Source: Cytospora piceicola (lineage: Eukaryota > Ascomycota > Sordariomycetes > Diaporthales > Cytosporaceae). From it: a stretch of 64,000 nt of DNA. Each line of letters starts with the position of its first letter. Position 1 is the first letter of the stretch. Shown piece by piece: positions 37,119 through 46,829 of this stretch. Location of the stretch: contig JALQBC010000004.1 of the NCBI GenBank assembly GCA_023375675.1, positions 1 through 64,000 of the forward strand. Reading direction: 5' to 3'. The notes under the pieces are model-generated. The model saw only the letters and a program-made list of their open reading frames with translations. It made no database searches and was not told where the DNA came from. A program made the position numbers and the translations under genes.

Positions 37119-37777
37119 ATAAGATATGGTTAGCTCTTCAGGGAAGATGGGAATAGATGCTGGGCCGTCTGCCTACCACATGTGGTCTTGATGGCTTTGG
37201 CATTTGACTTGATAAGCATCTGAGTTCCTCGCCGCTTTTTGACGCAGAAAGCACTGGAATTTGCAGTGCAATAGAAATGGCCTGGGAAGAAGATGATACC
37301 TCCCAATCAAGGATGACACAGTTTGAACACACAATCACAGCAATGGAATCCCATATTCATGACGTTCTGCATATGATTCGTGGTTCTGGCTGGTGATCGC
37401 CTAGAAGGAACTGTACTCGGGTATTCAGCGGGCACATGCTGGTGTAGTATTAACCTCCGAGACGACATTCTCCAGCAAAACCTCTTTTGGGGTGATGGGC
37501 TCCCTTGAGTATTGAACACCGTTTTGCGTATCTCCTCCAGCTTCTACCACCCAGTTCTGGTACTGCAGGACCCCACGTCCCTCATCAATTAAATATGAAT
37601 TAAGAAAAAGCATTCGACTGAATTTTATCCTTCCAGGTCTCTTTTCAACGCCCATCCGGAATACCTTTTGTCCAAACTCCCTTCCACGCCAATTGGTCCG
37701 TCCAACCCAGAACTCCATGCTTTGCTTTCACTCTCCACACCGCTCTGCTCTTCACCCAACCGGCCCCACCGCCCTCA
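37119..37777. other. Convergent 3' region
   Basis: 3' flanks of GLE1 (+) and the SNARE gene (-). No gene seen. Confidence 0.5.
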
Positions 37778-38660
37778 TCATAATATCAAAAGCAAGACCA
37801 ACAAGATACACAAGACCATGATCAACAACCCGATGCACCAGCTGCTCAAGGTGTCCTCGTTGTGGCGAACCACGTACCGGAGCTTGTCCATGCCCGTCTG
37901 CAGCCTCCCGCCCACGCGGTCCGCCAGCCTGTCCGTCACGTCCAGCATCTCCACCTGCTCCTCCATCTCCCGGCCCATGTCGTCCGCCATGCGGCGCAGG
38001 TTGCCCACCGTCTGGAAGACACCGTCCAGGTGCTCGTCCTGCTCCCGCATTATGGACGCCTGCTGCTGCTGCTCGAACTCGGCCGTGTAGTCCTCCTCCT
38101 CCTCCCCATCCCCGCCAGGTATCGCGAAGGCGTTCGGGTCGGGCAGCTCGGTGCTCGTTGTGCCCCGCCCCCCCGCCCCTCGAGCCGCGCCGCCGGGCCC
38201 CGAGGACGAGAGCGTGTTGTGCTTGTTCAGCTCCTCCCGCATGTCCTCCACCTCCCCGCCGATCTCCTGCACCAGCCGTTTCCGCCTCTGCACCTCGTGC
38301 ACCGAGAGGCCGTACTGCGCCGGGTTCGCCTCGACGGCGTTGACCGACTCCACGAGGTCGGCCAGGTCCTCGGCGAGCGTCTCGAGTGCGGACTCCAGGT
38401 CGGAGCGCGCCGAGGCGAGCTCGGGCGAGGTCTGGGTGGTGCTCAGGGAGCGGATGCGCAGGTAGGAGGTGAAGAGGGGCCGGGTCTGTTCCATCTGGGC
38501 GAGGACATCTCTGCGGAGGTGGAGGCTTTGTTAGCCTGGCTGTGCCTTTTTTGTATATGATTCTTCGCAGTTGTGGGTGGTGATTGTTGGATACCAAAGG
38601 GGACTAGACATACTGTTGGACTTGGAGGAAGGGGTCCTCCTCATTCGTTGAGGACATCAT
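37778..38660 (-). CDS. tlg1: Tlg1/syntaxin-6-type Qc SNARE
   Basis: Exons 38660-38614 and 38510-37778 give 259 aa. The protein is tail-anchored: a C-terminal hydrophobic segment (WCIGLLIMVLCILLVLLLIL) ends the chain. The N-terminus EEDPFLQVQQDV and a helical bundle match the syntaxin-6 N-domain. The SNARE helix runs from about 170 to 230 with the central-layer Gln in EMEEQVEML. In the family these SNAREs serve fusion of endosome-derived vesicles with the trans-Golgi. A Gly-rich loop near 110 separates the bundle from the SNARE motif. Tail-anchored SNAREs are clients of the GET pathway, whose GET4 lies elsewhere in the window. The ATG at 38657 is an alternative start. Confidence 0.88.
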
Positions 38661-39283
38661 CCTGAAGGAGGTTCTGGTGGTTGAAAGATCATCAGATAAT
38701 TTCTGTAGCTCTCATAATCTACTTGTGCTTGACCGGGCTACCAAGGGAAGCTTGAATAGAATGCGTGTCTGCCGGATGTGTCGATGTTGCTAGTGAAGAT
38801 GACGAATTGCTGCTGGCTTATCGATCTGCCTCGGGAGATAGATTGTCAAGTGAACCTTGGATGCATTGAGCGGGACAAGGAGCCGGCAGCACCCACAGAT
38901 CAGGGCCCTCCCAGCCAACCGAAAGCCCCCCACAGCGCTAAAATGTCTTAAAACCCCTGAGCTTCCTGCTTGGGACACACTTGGAGGTCCCTAGTGGGGG
39001 TTGGGGACCACTGCCGCACCTAGTCAGAGTCGCATCTTCTAGCTTCAGGGCTGCAGGTTGCATGCTACTGTTTCGGATGACGACCCCGACTCCCCCATTG
39101 ACCTGAGGCAGCTTGTGCGAAACGTGTCTCTATCTCTCTCTCCTCTTTCCCATCCACACTGCAATTGATCTAGGTCAGTCCCCCTCAACTGGACATTCCC
39201 ACCAGCCAGTCAGTCCTATTGTATTGACATCATCTTTCTTCCTCTTTCTCTAGAAGCAGCAAGAAGGACAGAAAAAGCACACA
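38661..39283. other. Divergent promoter region, SNARE and cyclophilin
   Basis: No gene seen. CT-rich leader sequence (TCTCTATCTCTCTCTCCTC) lies near 39128-39146 before the cyclophilin start. Confidence 0.5.
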
Positions 39284-40540
39284 ATGTTCAGCCTCCGCCG
39301 CCTTCTCGTCTCCGCGGCGCTTCTCGTCGGCCTGTCGATGCTGCTCTTCGGCTCGACCGCCGAGGCCGTCAAGGGCCCCAAGATCACTCACAAGGTCTAC
39401 TTTGACATCGAGCACGGCGATGAGGCCCTGGGCCGCATCGTCATTGGCCTGTATGGCAAGACCACCCCCAAGACCGCTGAGAACTTCCGCGCCCTGGCCA
39501 CTGGCCAAGAGGGTTTCGGCTACGAGGGTTCCACCTTCCACCGTGTCATCAAGAACTTCATGATCCAGGGTGGTGACTTCACCAAGGGCGACGGTACCGG
39601 TGGAAAGTCCAGTAAGTAGCATTGAATTATACAGTGGCGTTGGGGGAAGTGGGAAGATTGGGAGCTTGGTTGGTTTGGTGATGGGGAGATGAGTAGCTAA
39701 CAAGACTTATTACTTGCGAACAGTCTACGGTGCCAAGTTCCCCGATGAGAACTTCAAGCTCAAGCACACTAAGAAGGGTCTCCTGTCCATGGCCAACGCC
39801 GGCAAGGACACCAACGGCTCTCAGTTCTTCATTACCACCGTTATCACTTCGTAAGCCTCAATACCGGTCCATACAACTATGCTTGATGCTTTTCAGCTAA
39901 CTTGATACCGTAGTTGGTTGGACGGCAAGCACGTCGTCTTCGGCGAGGTCCTTGAGGGCTACGAGATCGTCGAGAAGATCGAGAACATCAAGACCACCCG
40001 CGACAAGCCTGACGTTCCCGTCAAGATCGCCAAGAGCGGAGAGTTGGATGTTCCCGAAGAAGGTATTCACGTGGAGCTTTAGAGTGTGCCCTGCCCACTC
40101 CTACCTGCACCTACCGTCCATATTAGCATGGGACACTACGGCCGAACTGAACATCTACAAGATGCACACGAGGTTTTTTAGTGAAGAACAAATACACATG
40201 TGTTATCTTGCCCCAGTCTGCTCTCTTCTCCGTTCTTGCCATGCCCAAGTCAAACTCATCGCGTGTTGTTCATGACTGATTTGCCTCCTTTTCGCCATCT
40301 GCAGAAGAGCCTATTTACGGAGGTGCCGACTGGGCCGCCGGATTTGCTGACGAGGAGCCGGTTGAGGAGATCCAGCAGGAGATCCAGGCCGAATTGGCCA
40401 GCACCGGGGTCTACGAGAGTTGGAGTTTCGTCCAGAAGGGTCTCATCTTTGGAGTCATCATCGGCTGCGTAGCGTTGTACCTGCGGATCTCAAGGAAGAA
40501 GGCGTCCGCGAATCTGGGCTATGAGAAGACGATGGCATGA
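39284..40540 (+). CDS. cypB: ER cyclophilin (peptidyl-prolyl isomerase B type) with membrane-anchored full-length form
   Basis: Exons 39284-39611, 39724-39850, 39914-40062 and 40305-40540 give 279 aa. It isomerises X-Pro bonds in the secretory pathway. A signal peptide covers residues 1-27 ([16 protein letters not shown]). The cyclophilin core spans about 35-190 with [15 protein letters not shown] (catalytic Arg), SQFFITT and the W of [11 protein letters not shown]. Exon 4 adds an acidic stem and a membrane segment ([18 protein letters not shown]) with a short basic tail. The 242-bp third intron is much longer than the others. If it is kept, the reading ends after GIHVEL at 40082, giving a 207-aa luminal form. 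Confidence 0.93.
40063..40304 (+). other. Intron 3 of the cyclophilin gene, alternative C-terminal coding end
   Basis: Donor GTATTC, acceptor CTGCAG. Read through, the first codons give GIHVEL and TAG (40080-40082). HVEL at a C-terminus resembles HDEL-type ER retrieval signals, and 207 aa is the normal size of soluble ER cyclophilins. The weak donor and length fit regulated retention or an alternative poly(A) site inside the intron. Confidence 0.55.
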
Positions 40541-40862
40541 AAACGTGAGTTTACGGTAACAGAATATAGACGGTTCGTACAAGTTGAATGTTTGTTTGCA
40601 TTCAAGCATATGCAAGCATGAATAATATGACCGATACAAAATACAAAGATGTCAATTGGTGCCCATTCCGAACAGCAGACTTACACGTACCTATCGTAGC
40701 TTGGTGGACGGTCCCGTCACGTGCCCCACCTCAAGTCAACCTCCCTAAGCCGGGATCGTTAAAATTTCATGTGAAAGCTCCCAATCATATATCAGTACCC
40801 ATTCAGACTAACCCCTTCATAAGAAAGTCAACTGCAGTTACGACAAGAAACAAGACGATAAA
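40541..40862. other. Intergenic
   Basis: Cyclophilin 3' end and TRM112 promoter. No gene seen. Confidence 0.5.
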
Positions 40863-41371
40863 ATGAAAGTCCTCAGCATAAATTTCCTGTCCTGCGCCGT
40901 CAAGGCCTGCAAGTCGTCGTCGGACTCATTCCCGCTGCACCCAAAGGACGCCGAGCTCGCCCAGGACGAGGTCGAGCTCAACCCGCAGTTCATCGCCAAC
41001 GTGCTGCCCCGTCTTGATTGGCCCGCTCTCAAGACTACATCGACAGAAGTACGTAGCAGCCATAAACATATACACCAACCCAGTCTATCCTACTCATGAA
41101 TCTCCATATGGGAATCAGCAAGTGAGAGCAGGGTAAAGATGAAGAAATGTGATTGCTAACATCAGAAAAATAGCTGGGCTTCCCTGCCATCCCCGACGAG
41201 CCGCCGTCCGCGGAGGACCTCGAAGGCAACGAGGCGATGCTCAAGGAACTGCACTCCCTGCTCGTCGAGACGCAGATGATGGAGGGCAAGCTGGTCTGCG
41301 GCAACTGTGGTCATGAGTACCACGTCCGGGAGGGCATTGCGAACTTCCTGCTACCGAGTCATCTGGTGTAA
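40863..41371 (+). CDS. trm112: TRM112, methyltransferase activating subunit
   Basis: Exons 40863-41048 and 41174-41371 give 127 aa, the family length. Trm112 is a small zinc-binding hub that stabilises and activates Bud23 (18S rRNA), Trm9 and Trm11 (tRNA) and Mtq2 (release factor eRF1). Seen: the start MKVLSINFLSCAVKAC carrying two zinc ligands, and LVCGNCGHEYHVREGIANFL carrying the other two at about 103 and 106 plus the hydrophobic partner-binding strand. The ATG at 40863 is the first in frame and gives the exact family start. Confidence 0.95.
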
Positions 41372-41989
41372 GGGAGAGAAAGGACCAGCTAGGTGCTGAT
41401 CGATCCTGGCGATAAGCGAGGATGGATGGGTCTGATGTATGAGGGAAGGAGAGACGAGGAGAGAGAGATCGCTAGACCCTCGCGGACGGTGACTGAGGGA
41501 AGCCCAGGGGGGGGGGGGGGGCGGCATTTTGACAGGCGAGAAGGGTGGTGAGGAGTCTCCCCAATGAAGTTTGGCATGCGCATGGCGTTTAGGAAAGGGA
41601 AAATACCATTTGTCGGACCTCTTTCGACATCCGACGGCACGGAAAATAAACGGATTGGTCTAAAAAGGAACGAGTCGATAGAACTTCACATCATAGAAAA
41701 GAACCTCAAGGTTTCTCAAATCCACCGCGAATGTAACATATATCATAAGTTTTGTACCCGGGTCACTAAACAAAAAAACAAAAAAAAGGCAGCCCTCTTT
41801 GAACATGTCAAAAATCCCTCCTTTCGATTCTACTGAAACTGAAAGCCATGCATGATCGCCATAACTCCTGATATGATTATACACACATACACACATAATG
41901 CTAGCCATGCCACACAAACACCAAACAGCCTCTCCCTTATCCTCGTCACTGCTCACTATCCCAGCCCAGCCAACCGCAGCTGCCCCAAT
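41372..41989. other. Convergent 3' region with a G15 homopolymer
   Basis: 3' flanks of TRM112 (+) and BIG1 (-). A run of 15 G at 41507-41521 is the longest homopolymer seen in the window. A-rich tracts lie near 41770-41790. No gene seen. Confidence 0.55.
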
Positions 41990-43086
41990 CTAGTTGTTCT
42001 TCTTCTGCGCAGCCGGCCCCATCTCCTTGTCAAAGGCCCCATACGGAATCTCCAGGCTCGACACGGCCGACAGACCGACGTACAGGATGGCCAGCATGAT
42101 CAGCACGGCCACGAGGCCCATGAAGATGCCCGGCGTGAAGAACTGGTACTTGACGAATAGTGGCGCGCTCGAGTTGCCGTCCCTCGCCGCAGCCCTGGGC
42201 GCCACCACGTCGGCCGCACTCCTCTTAAGCTCCAGCTGGATGGCTGGCGACTCGGCGTGCACGGGCTTGTGAGCCTTGCCCTCCTCCCGGGGAGAGTAGT
42301 AAATGACCGTGTAATCGTCGCCGCTTGAGGCGGCCGCCTTGGAAATGATCTTGCCGAGCTTGGTGTCTGTAGTAGCGTCTCCTTCGTCAGCCCTCAAGTC
42401 TCCTTTCCTTTCTCCCGAACCCGAACGTCCGTATCAGAGGGAACACCAGCACAATGGGGTAACACATACCATTCTCAATAACCTTGGACCTCCTCATATC
42501 CCTCTGCTCAGGCAGCGCATCCAGCGTGTGGAGCTCCACCTCGAAGCCTAGCTCCCCCCGGGCCTCGGAGCACACGGGGTTGATGAGGTCCAAGAGCTCG
42601 AGGGCGGTGAAGAAGTCGTGGCCCACGACCTCGGCGGCGTCGAAGTGCGACCCGACGCTGGGCGCCGTCGCGGCCTCGCACAAGTTCGGCGCGAGGCACT
42701 GGCCCGTGGCTGGGTGGCGCAGGTCTGAGGCGTGCATGCCCGGCTGGCTGACGAACACGTAGCGGCTCGTCGTGCAGGAGGCGAGGCTCTCCCGCACCAC
42801 CGAGGCGACTTGGGTGGTTGTTACGAGCTGCCGGTCTTCGGGCCCGGCGATGGGGAGTTTACTGGGAGGAGAGGGCGGTGGCCCAAGTGTTAGTTACTAC
42901 TGTGACATGCAGGCTGAGGTATATGCAGGTGAGGGGGCATAAGAATGGCCGAGTGAGTGGATAGGAATAGGCTGGGTGAGTGGTTGAGCTATACCTGGAC
43001 GTAGAGAACATGACGAATGGCGAAGTGTCGCTGAAGGCCGCGGCTGTGGAGGCCAGCAGACTAGCTGCTGTCAATTCGAAGCGCAT
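41990..43086 (-). CDS. big1: BIG1/V-ATPase accessory S1-like ER membrane protein
   Basis: Exons 43086-42995, 42861-42470 and 42366-41990 give 286 aa. It has an N-terminal signal peptide (MRFELTAASLLASTAAAF) followed by SDTSPFVMFSTS, the luminal domain with YVFVSQPGMHASDL and AAEVVGHDFF, and a C-terminal membrane segment (FFTPGIFMGLVAVLIMLAIL) ending FDKEMGPAAQKKNN. The family includes yeast Big1, needed for beta-1,6-glucan in the wall, and the V-ATPase assembly factors Voa1/ATP6AP1. Sequence alone does not decide between the roles. The KKNN tail resembles a dilysine ER-retrieval signal. Confidence 0.88.
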
Positions 43087-43647
43087 CTTGAGTGTGCTTG
43101 TGTGTATGTTGTATTGGCAGGTTGTGTACCCGGAGAAAGACAGCCAGCAACAAGGCAGGTTGGCAACTAGTTGACGATGGGGGAAAGCCGAAGTGTTGAG
43201 GAAGCCTTAGTAGTGATGATGATGAAGCTCTTTCGTTGCTCTGCGTTGCAGTGCAGCACAACTGCAGCCAGCTCCTTCGCCCCAAATGTTGCCGTCGGCA
43301 AATCCCGCCCGCCTAAAAGTTACGGATAACCGAGCCGCACTCCAGCTGCCCCAGGATGGCCGCTGCGTGTTTCCAGCCCGTGAGAAGCGCCCGTGCCAGA
43401 AACGTTAGCGGCATCACGTCACTAATGTCCGATCAATACAGGCGGCTCTGCAGCTAAACTTTCAGGGGTCCGGATTTGGGGAAAAAGTCAAATTTCCCAG
43501 TCGCAACTCCTCGACCCTGAATTCGATCGACCCGCGTTTCCGTCCAAAAGCAAAAAAAAAAACAAGAATAACTTATCTAAGTCAAGGACGAAAACTTAGC
43601 AACCTGCTGTTCAACACAACACCGGGATATCCCACACATCAGCCAAC
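43087..43647. other. Divergent promoter region, BIG1 and RRP17
   Basis: No gene seen. GC-rich middle and an A-tract at 43552-43562 before the RRP17 start. Confidence 0.5.
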
Positions 43648-44400
43648 ATGTTCGCCAAACCCAGACCGAAGAAGTCCATCCTCCCGCCGCCTTCCAAGAA
43701 GCGCAAGGCAAGCGCCGTCGAGGAGATCACCTTCGACAACACCGCCCGAGAGGAATATCTGAATGGCTTTCACAAGAGAAAGGTCCAGAGGCAGAAGCAT
43801 GCACAGGAGGAAGCCGTGAAGAAGGCGAGGGAGGAGAGGATCGTGTTCCGGAAACAGGTCAGCCCTAACCAAACCAACCCAATCAAGCCTCCTGGCTGTG
43901 TATGCTAACATCTATGCTTGCAGATCCGAGAGGACAGGAGAAAGGAGGTCGAAGATCACGTCAAGACCGTCGAATCGATGCTGAAGGAGTCGAGAGTGGC
44001 TGGCTTGGGCTCGGACGAGGAGCCAGAGTCAGGTGACTCCGACAAAGAAGGGGACGACGAATGGGACGGGCTCGATAACGCTGCGCCCGCACCAGCCTTG
44101 GAGCCAGTTGATCATGAGGAGGAGTACATCGACGAGGATCTCTACACAACTGTCAAGGTGGAGGCGGTCAGTGTGGATAGGGACGGGTTGCACAACAAGG
44201 CTGAGCTGGAGGCTGCGGACGAGGAGGACGAAGAGGATAACCGGAAGAAGTGGGAAGGCGCGAGCTCTCGAGCGGCGAGCAAGAAGAAAGCCCGGTTTGA
44301 GGATCAGGGGAAGAAAAAGAAGAAGTTTAGATACGAGTCCAAACTCGAGAGGTCACTGTCGGCCAGGAAGAACAAGGCGAGAAAGGCACGGCCAGAATGA
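43648..44400 (+). CDS. rrp17: RRP17/Nop25-type nucleolar ribosome biogenesis protein
   Basis: Exons 43648-43857 and 43924-44400 give 228 aa. Family proteins are 5'-3' exonucleases or accessory factors in the nucleolus that help trim the 5.8S/25S 5' ends of pre-60S ribosomes. Seen: basic start RPKKSILPPPSKKRK (nuclear signal), the signature TFDNTAREEYLNGFHKRKVQR near 30-50, a coiled coil through exon 1-2, an acidic middle (DSDKEGDDEWDG, DEEDEEDN) and a Lys/Arg-rich tail. Charge alternation of this sort is normal for nucleolar proteins. Confidence 0.9.
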
Positions 44401-44744
44401 TCGCGGCCAGGATGGTTTCAACCAGCACAATGATACCCAAGTCACACGAGTGTTTTCCGTTCCTGGTTCTGTCGGAAGCATCAACAAGTTCCAAATATCG
44501 AAATGATGTGTGCTGTGACCACGTTTAACCATCGTCTAAAATGCACTTCATGCGAGACAACACGTCTCTCCTAAAAGAACAATGCCATTGAGCTGAATCC
44601 TCGACTAGATGCTGGGTTGATGCGGTGGCTATGCGGATAGGGCCCTGCCTGCGAAGGCGAGACCTTCCCTGTTACAACCTGGCAGACACCATCCCCATTG
44701 TAGTGACTGCATCGGCCGTATATCTCGTCCTGAAAACACTCCAT
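44401..44744. other. Convergent 3' region
   Basis: 3' flanks of RRP17 (+) and tropomyosin (-). No gene seen. Confidence 0.5.
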
Positions 44745-45818
44745 CTAGATGTTGCCAATCTCGGCCTGGAAATCCTCCAGCTCCTTCTTGATCTCTGCGT
44801 ACTTCTTGGACATCTCCTCGTACTTGCCCTCCCACTGGTCCCGCTCGGACTCGAGAGCCTGGACTTTTCGCTCGAAGTGGCCGGCCTTGACGTCGGTTTG
44901 TCGGAGCCTAGAAGGGAAGAGGAAAACGATGTTAGCTTTCGTTTGTATACAGAATGGCGTGTGTTTCGCTGGGGTGTACGCAAGCTTGGGGGGAAGGACG
45001 GGAGGGAGGTGTTCGAAAAGCATAAGGAAACAGGGCAATGCGGCAAGCACCTCCAAGTCATATAATCGGGTGACTGGAAAGTGTAATATTGGGCAACCCA
45101 CTTCTCGTTGGCCTCGCGAAGGGTCTTGTCGGCCTCCTCGGCCTCCTCCTCGAGCAGCTGGAGCCGGCGGTTGAGGGACTCATTCGTGGTAGAGTTCTGG
45201 GTGCCATCCTCGGCGGCCTTCTTGAAGTCGCTGACGGCGGTCTCGAGCTTCTCAACCTCGCCCTCGAGCAGGCCGTTCTTGTGCTGGAGGGAGGTGATCT
45301 CCTGCTCCTTGGACAGGTTCTCCTGCTCGAGCACCTTGACCTTGCTCTGGAGCTCCTCGACCTTGACGGCGGAATCGTCGGCCTCCAGGCGGAGCTGGGT
45401 CATTTTCTGCATGACGGTACTCAGCATCTTGGCGGTTTTGGGGTGACGGAGATGTTGTTGGAGAATTGGGGCTGCGGTGGGAGATGGGTTGTAGGTAGGG
45501 TTTGGAACGGTTGTGTAGATAGGCAGAGTTGGGTCACTCGCTGCTGCTGCTGCTGTTCCGAGGTTGCCCTGTTTGCTGTGTTGCCTTGTAGCCTCGTCGC
45601 CGTCAAGTTGAGTCTGCAGTGGCAGTAGACCAACCAACCACTATAGCTGCTAACAGCCAGTGGTGCAACATGCAAAAGCAGCAGCAGCAACCAGTGGTAA
45701 AGAGATGGTATGGCAAGCCAGGAAACCATCAACACCCAACTACAGCCGCAAGGAAGCCTTCTCTCCTCTCGTCCCGCCCCCTTTGGTTGGTGACACTTAC
45801 CTCCTTGATGCGATCCAT
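44745..45818 (-). CDS. tpm1: Tropomyosin
   Basis: Exons 45818-45801, 45406-45102 and 44907-44745 give 161 aa, exactly the length of fission-yeast-type tropomyosin. It is a continuous coiled coil that winds along formin-built actin filaments and stabilises cables and the septation ring. Exon 1 encodes only MDRIKE. Exon 2 starts KMTQLRLEADDSAVK and exon 3 starts LRQTDVKAGHFERKVQALE. Heptads run unbroken to the end (ELEDFQAEIGNI). Intron 1 (394 bp) and intron 2 (194 bp) are long for this genome. Intron 1 ends with an in-frame ATG CTG AGT ACC GTC ATG CAG that could be an alternative first exon. Confidence 0.93.
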
Positions 45819-46829
45819 GGTGAGTTAATCTAGCAGGGCAACAATGAAATAAAGCTCTCGAAAGGCAGAATCAGGCAGTTGGAAATCACAAGGCAATGTA
45901 GTGAGATGGCAAAGTCAAAGTTGAGCTGAGAGTGGAAAAGGAGGAAGACGACGACCAGTGGTTGGGTTGGGTATTAGTACGGCGATGAGGATGGTGACAG
46001 ACTGGTCTGGTCTGGTCTGTTCTGGAGGAGGTCTGAAATAGCTGCCCTCCCTGTTGCCCCTCTGTAATCACGCCGACCGATTCGCTGGCCTTCTAGGGGC
46101 TCCTTTGGAAGGGGCCAGGGTGGAGAGGGGGGTCTTCTTTTTCAGGGGGTATGGCGCTTTGGCCAGCAGTGAGCCCATGTCAGCAGGGGTCTTACTTGTC
46201 GTCAATCTGTATGGAGGTTACACTGCACTTGTTTGTCCCACCATTGGAACACTGGCAGACTGGACAAGCAGAACAAGGAGGCCAGGGAAGGAAAAGAAGG
46301 CGAGGCGGGCAGGCAGGATCCACCGTTTCAAGCCTTGTGACAAACGCAGCTGGCAGCCACCAAAACCCAATCAACGGGACCAATGCCGGCCGCGGAATGG
46401 TACTGAGGTTAGGTTAGGTGTAACTTCCAAGATTACGTTAGGTACTTACGGTACCTAGGTACCTACCTAGGTACATCATCTGTATCTAAGTACCTATCTG
46501 TAGGTAGGTATTCCCGTACAGATTGGTGTAGATGTCATTCCCGGGTTGCTGGGACAACACCCAAGTCAACACACATCTCAATCTCCCAGTCTCTCTTCCC
46601 CCCTCCAGTTTCCTACATCCAATCTCCAATCTCCAATCTCATCTGTTATTACCTAGGTACATACAACAACACGGAGCGCATCGTATCCCGCAACCACCTT
46701 GGTTTTCATCAATTGATTACCTACAACAAAAGCGCGAAATCAAACCAGCGACTATTTCCGGAAGACACTGAAATTACCAATTTCCCTAAAAGCCGTAGGG
46801 AAGGAAAAAAACGGCTGCAACGAACAAAG
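45819..46829. other. Divergent intergenic region, tropomyosin and securin-like gene
   Basis: No gene seen. An open frame runs into the next gene from 46713 but has no ATG before 46830. It includes a GGTACCTAGG palindrome tract, annotated separately, and a repeated CAATCTCC unit near 46622-46640. Confidence 0.5.
46440..46512. repeat. GGTACCTAGGTACC palindromic low-complexity tract
   Basis: Overlapping GGTAC, CTAGGTAC and TACCTACC units form a near-perfect inverted repeat. The same word family recurs at many intergenic sites, most densely at 54385-54530. Such tracts are common between genes of Sordariomycetes. Confidence 0.75.

Noticed and set aside
37752..38597. 281-aa minus-strand frame overlapping the SNARE gene
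   Set aside because: Wrong frame over the t-SNARE; Arg/Gly/Ala-rich nonsense with an unspliced intron at its start.
44672..45637. 321-aa minus-strand frame over tropomyosin
   Set aside because: Reads through intron 2 in the wrong frame after the coiled-coil part; the spliced 161-aa model fits the family exactly.
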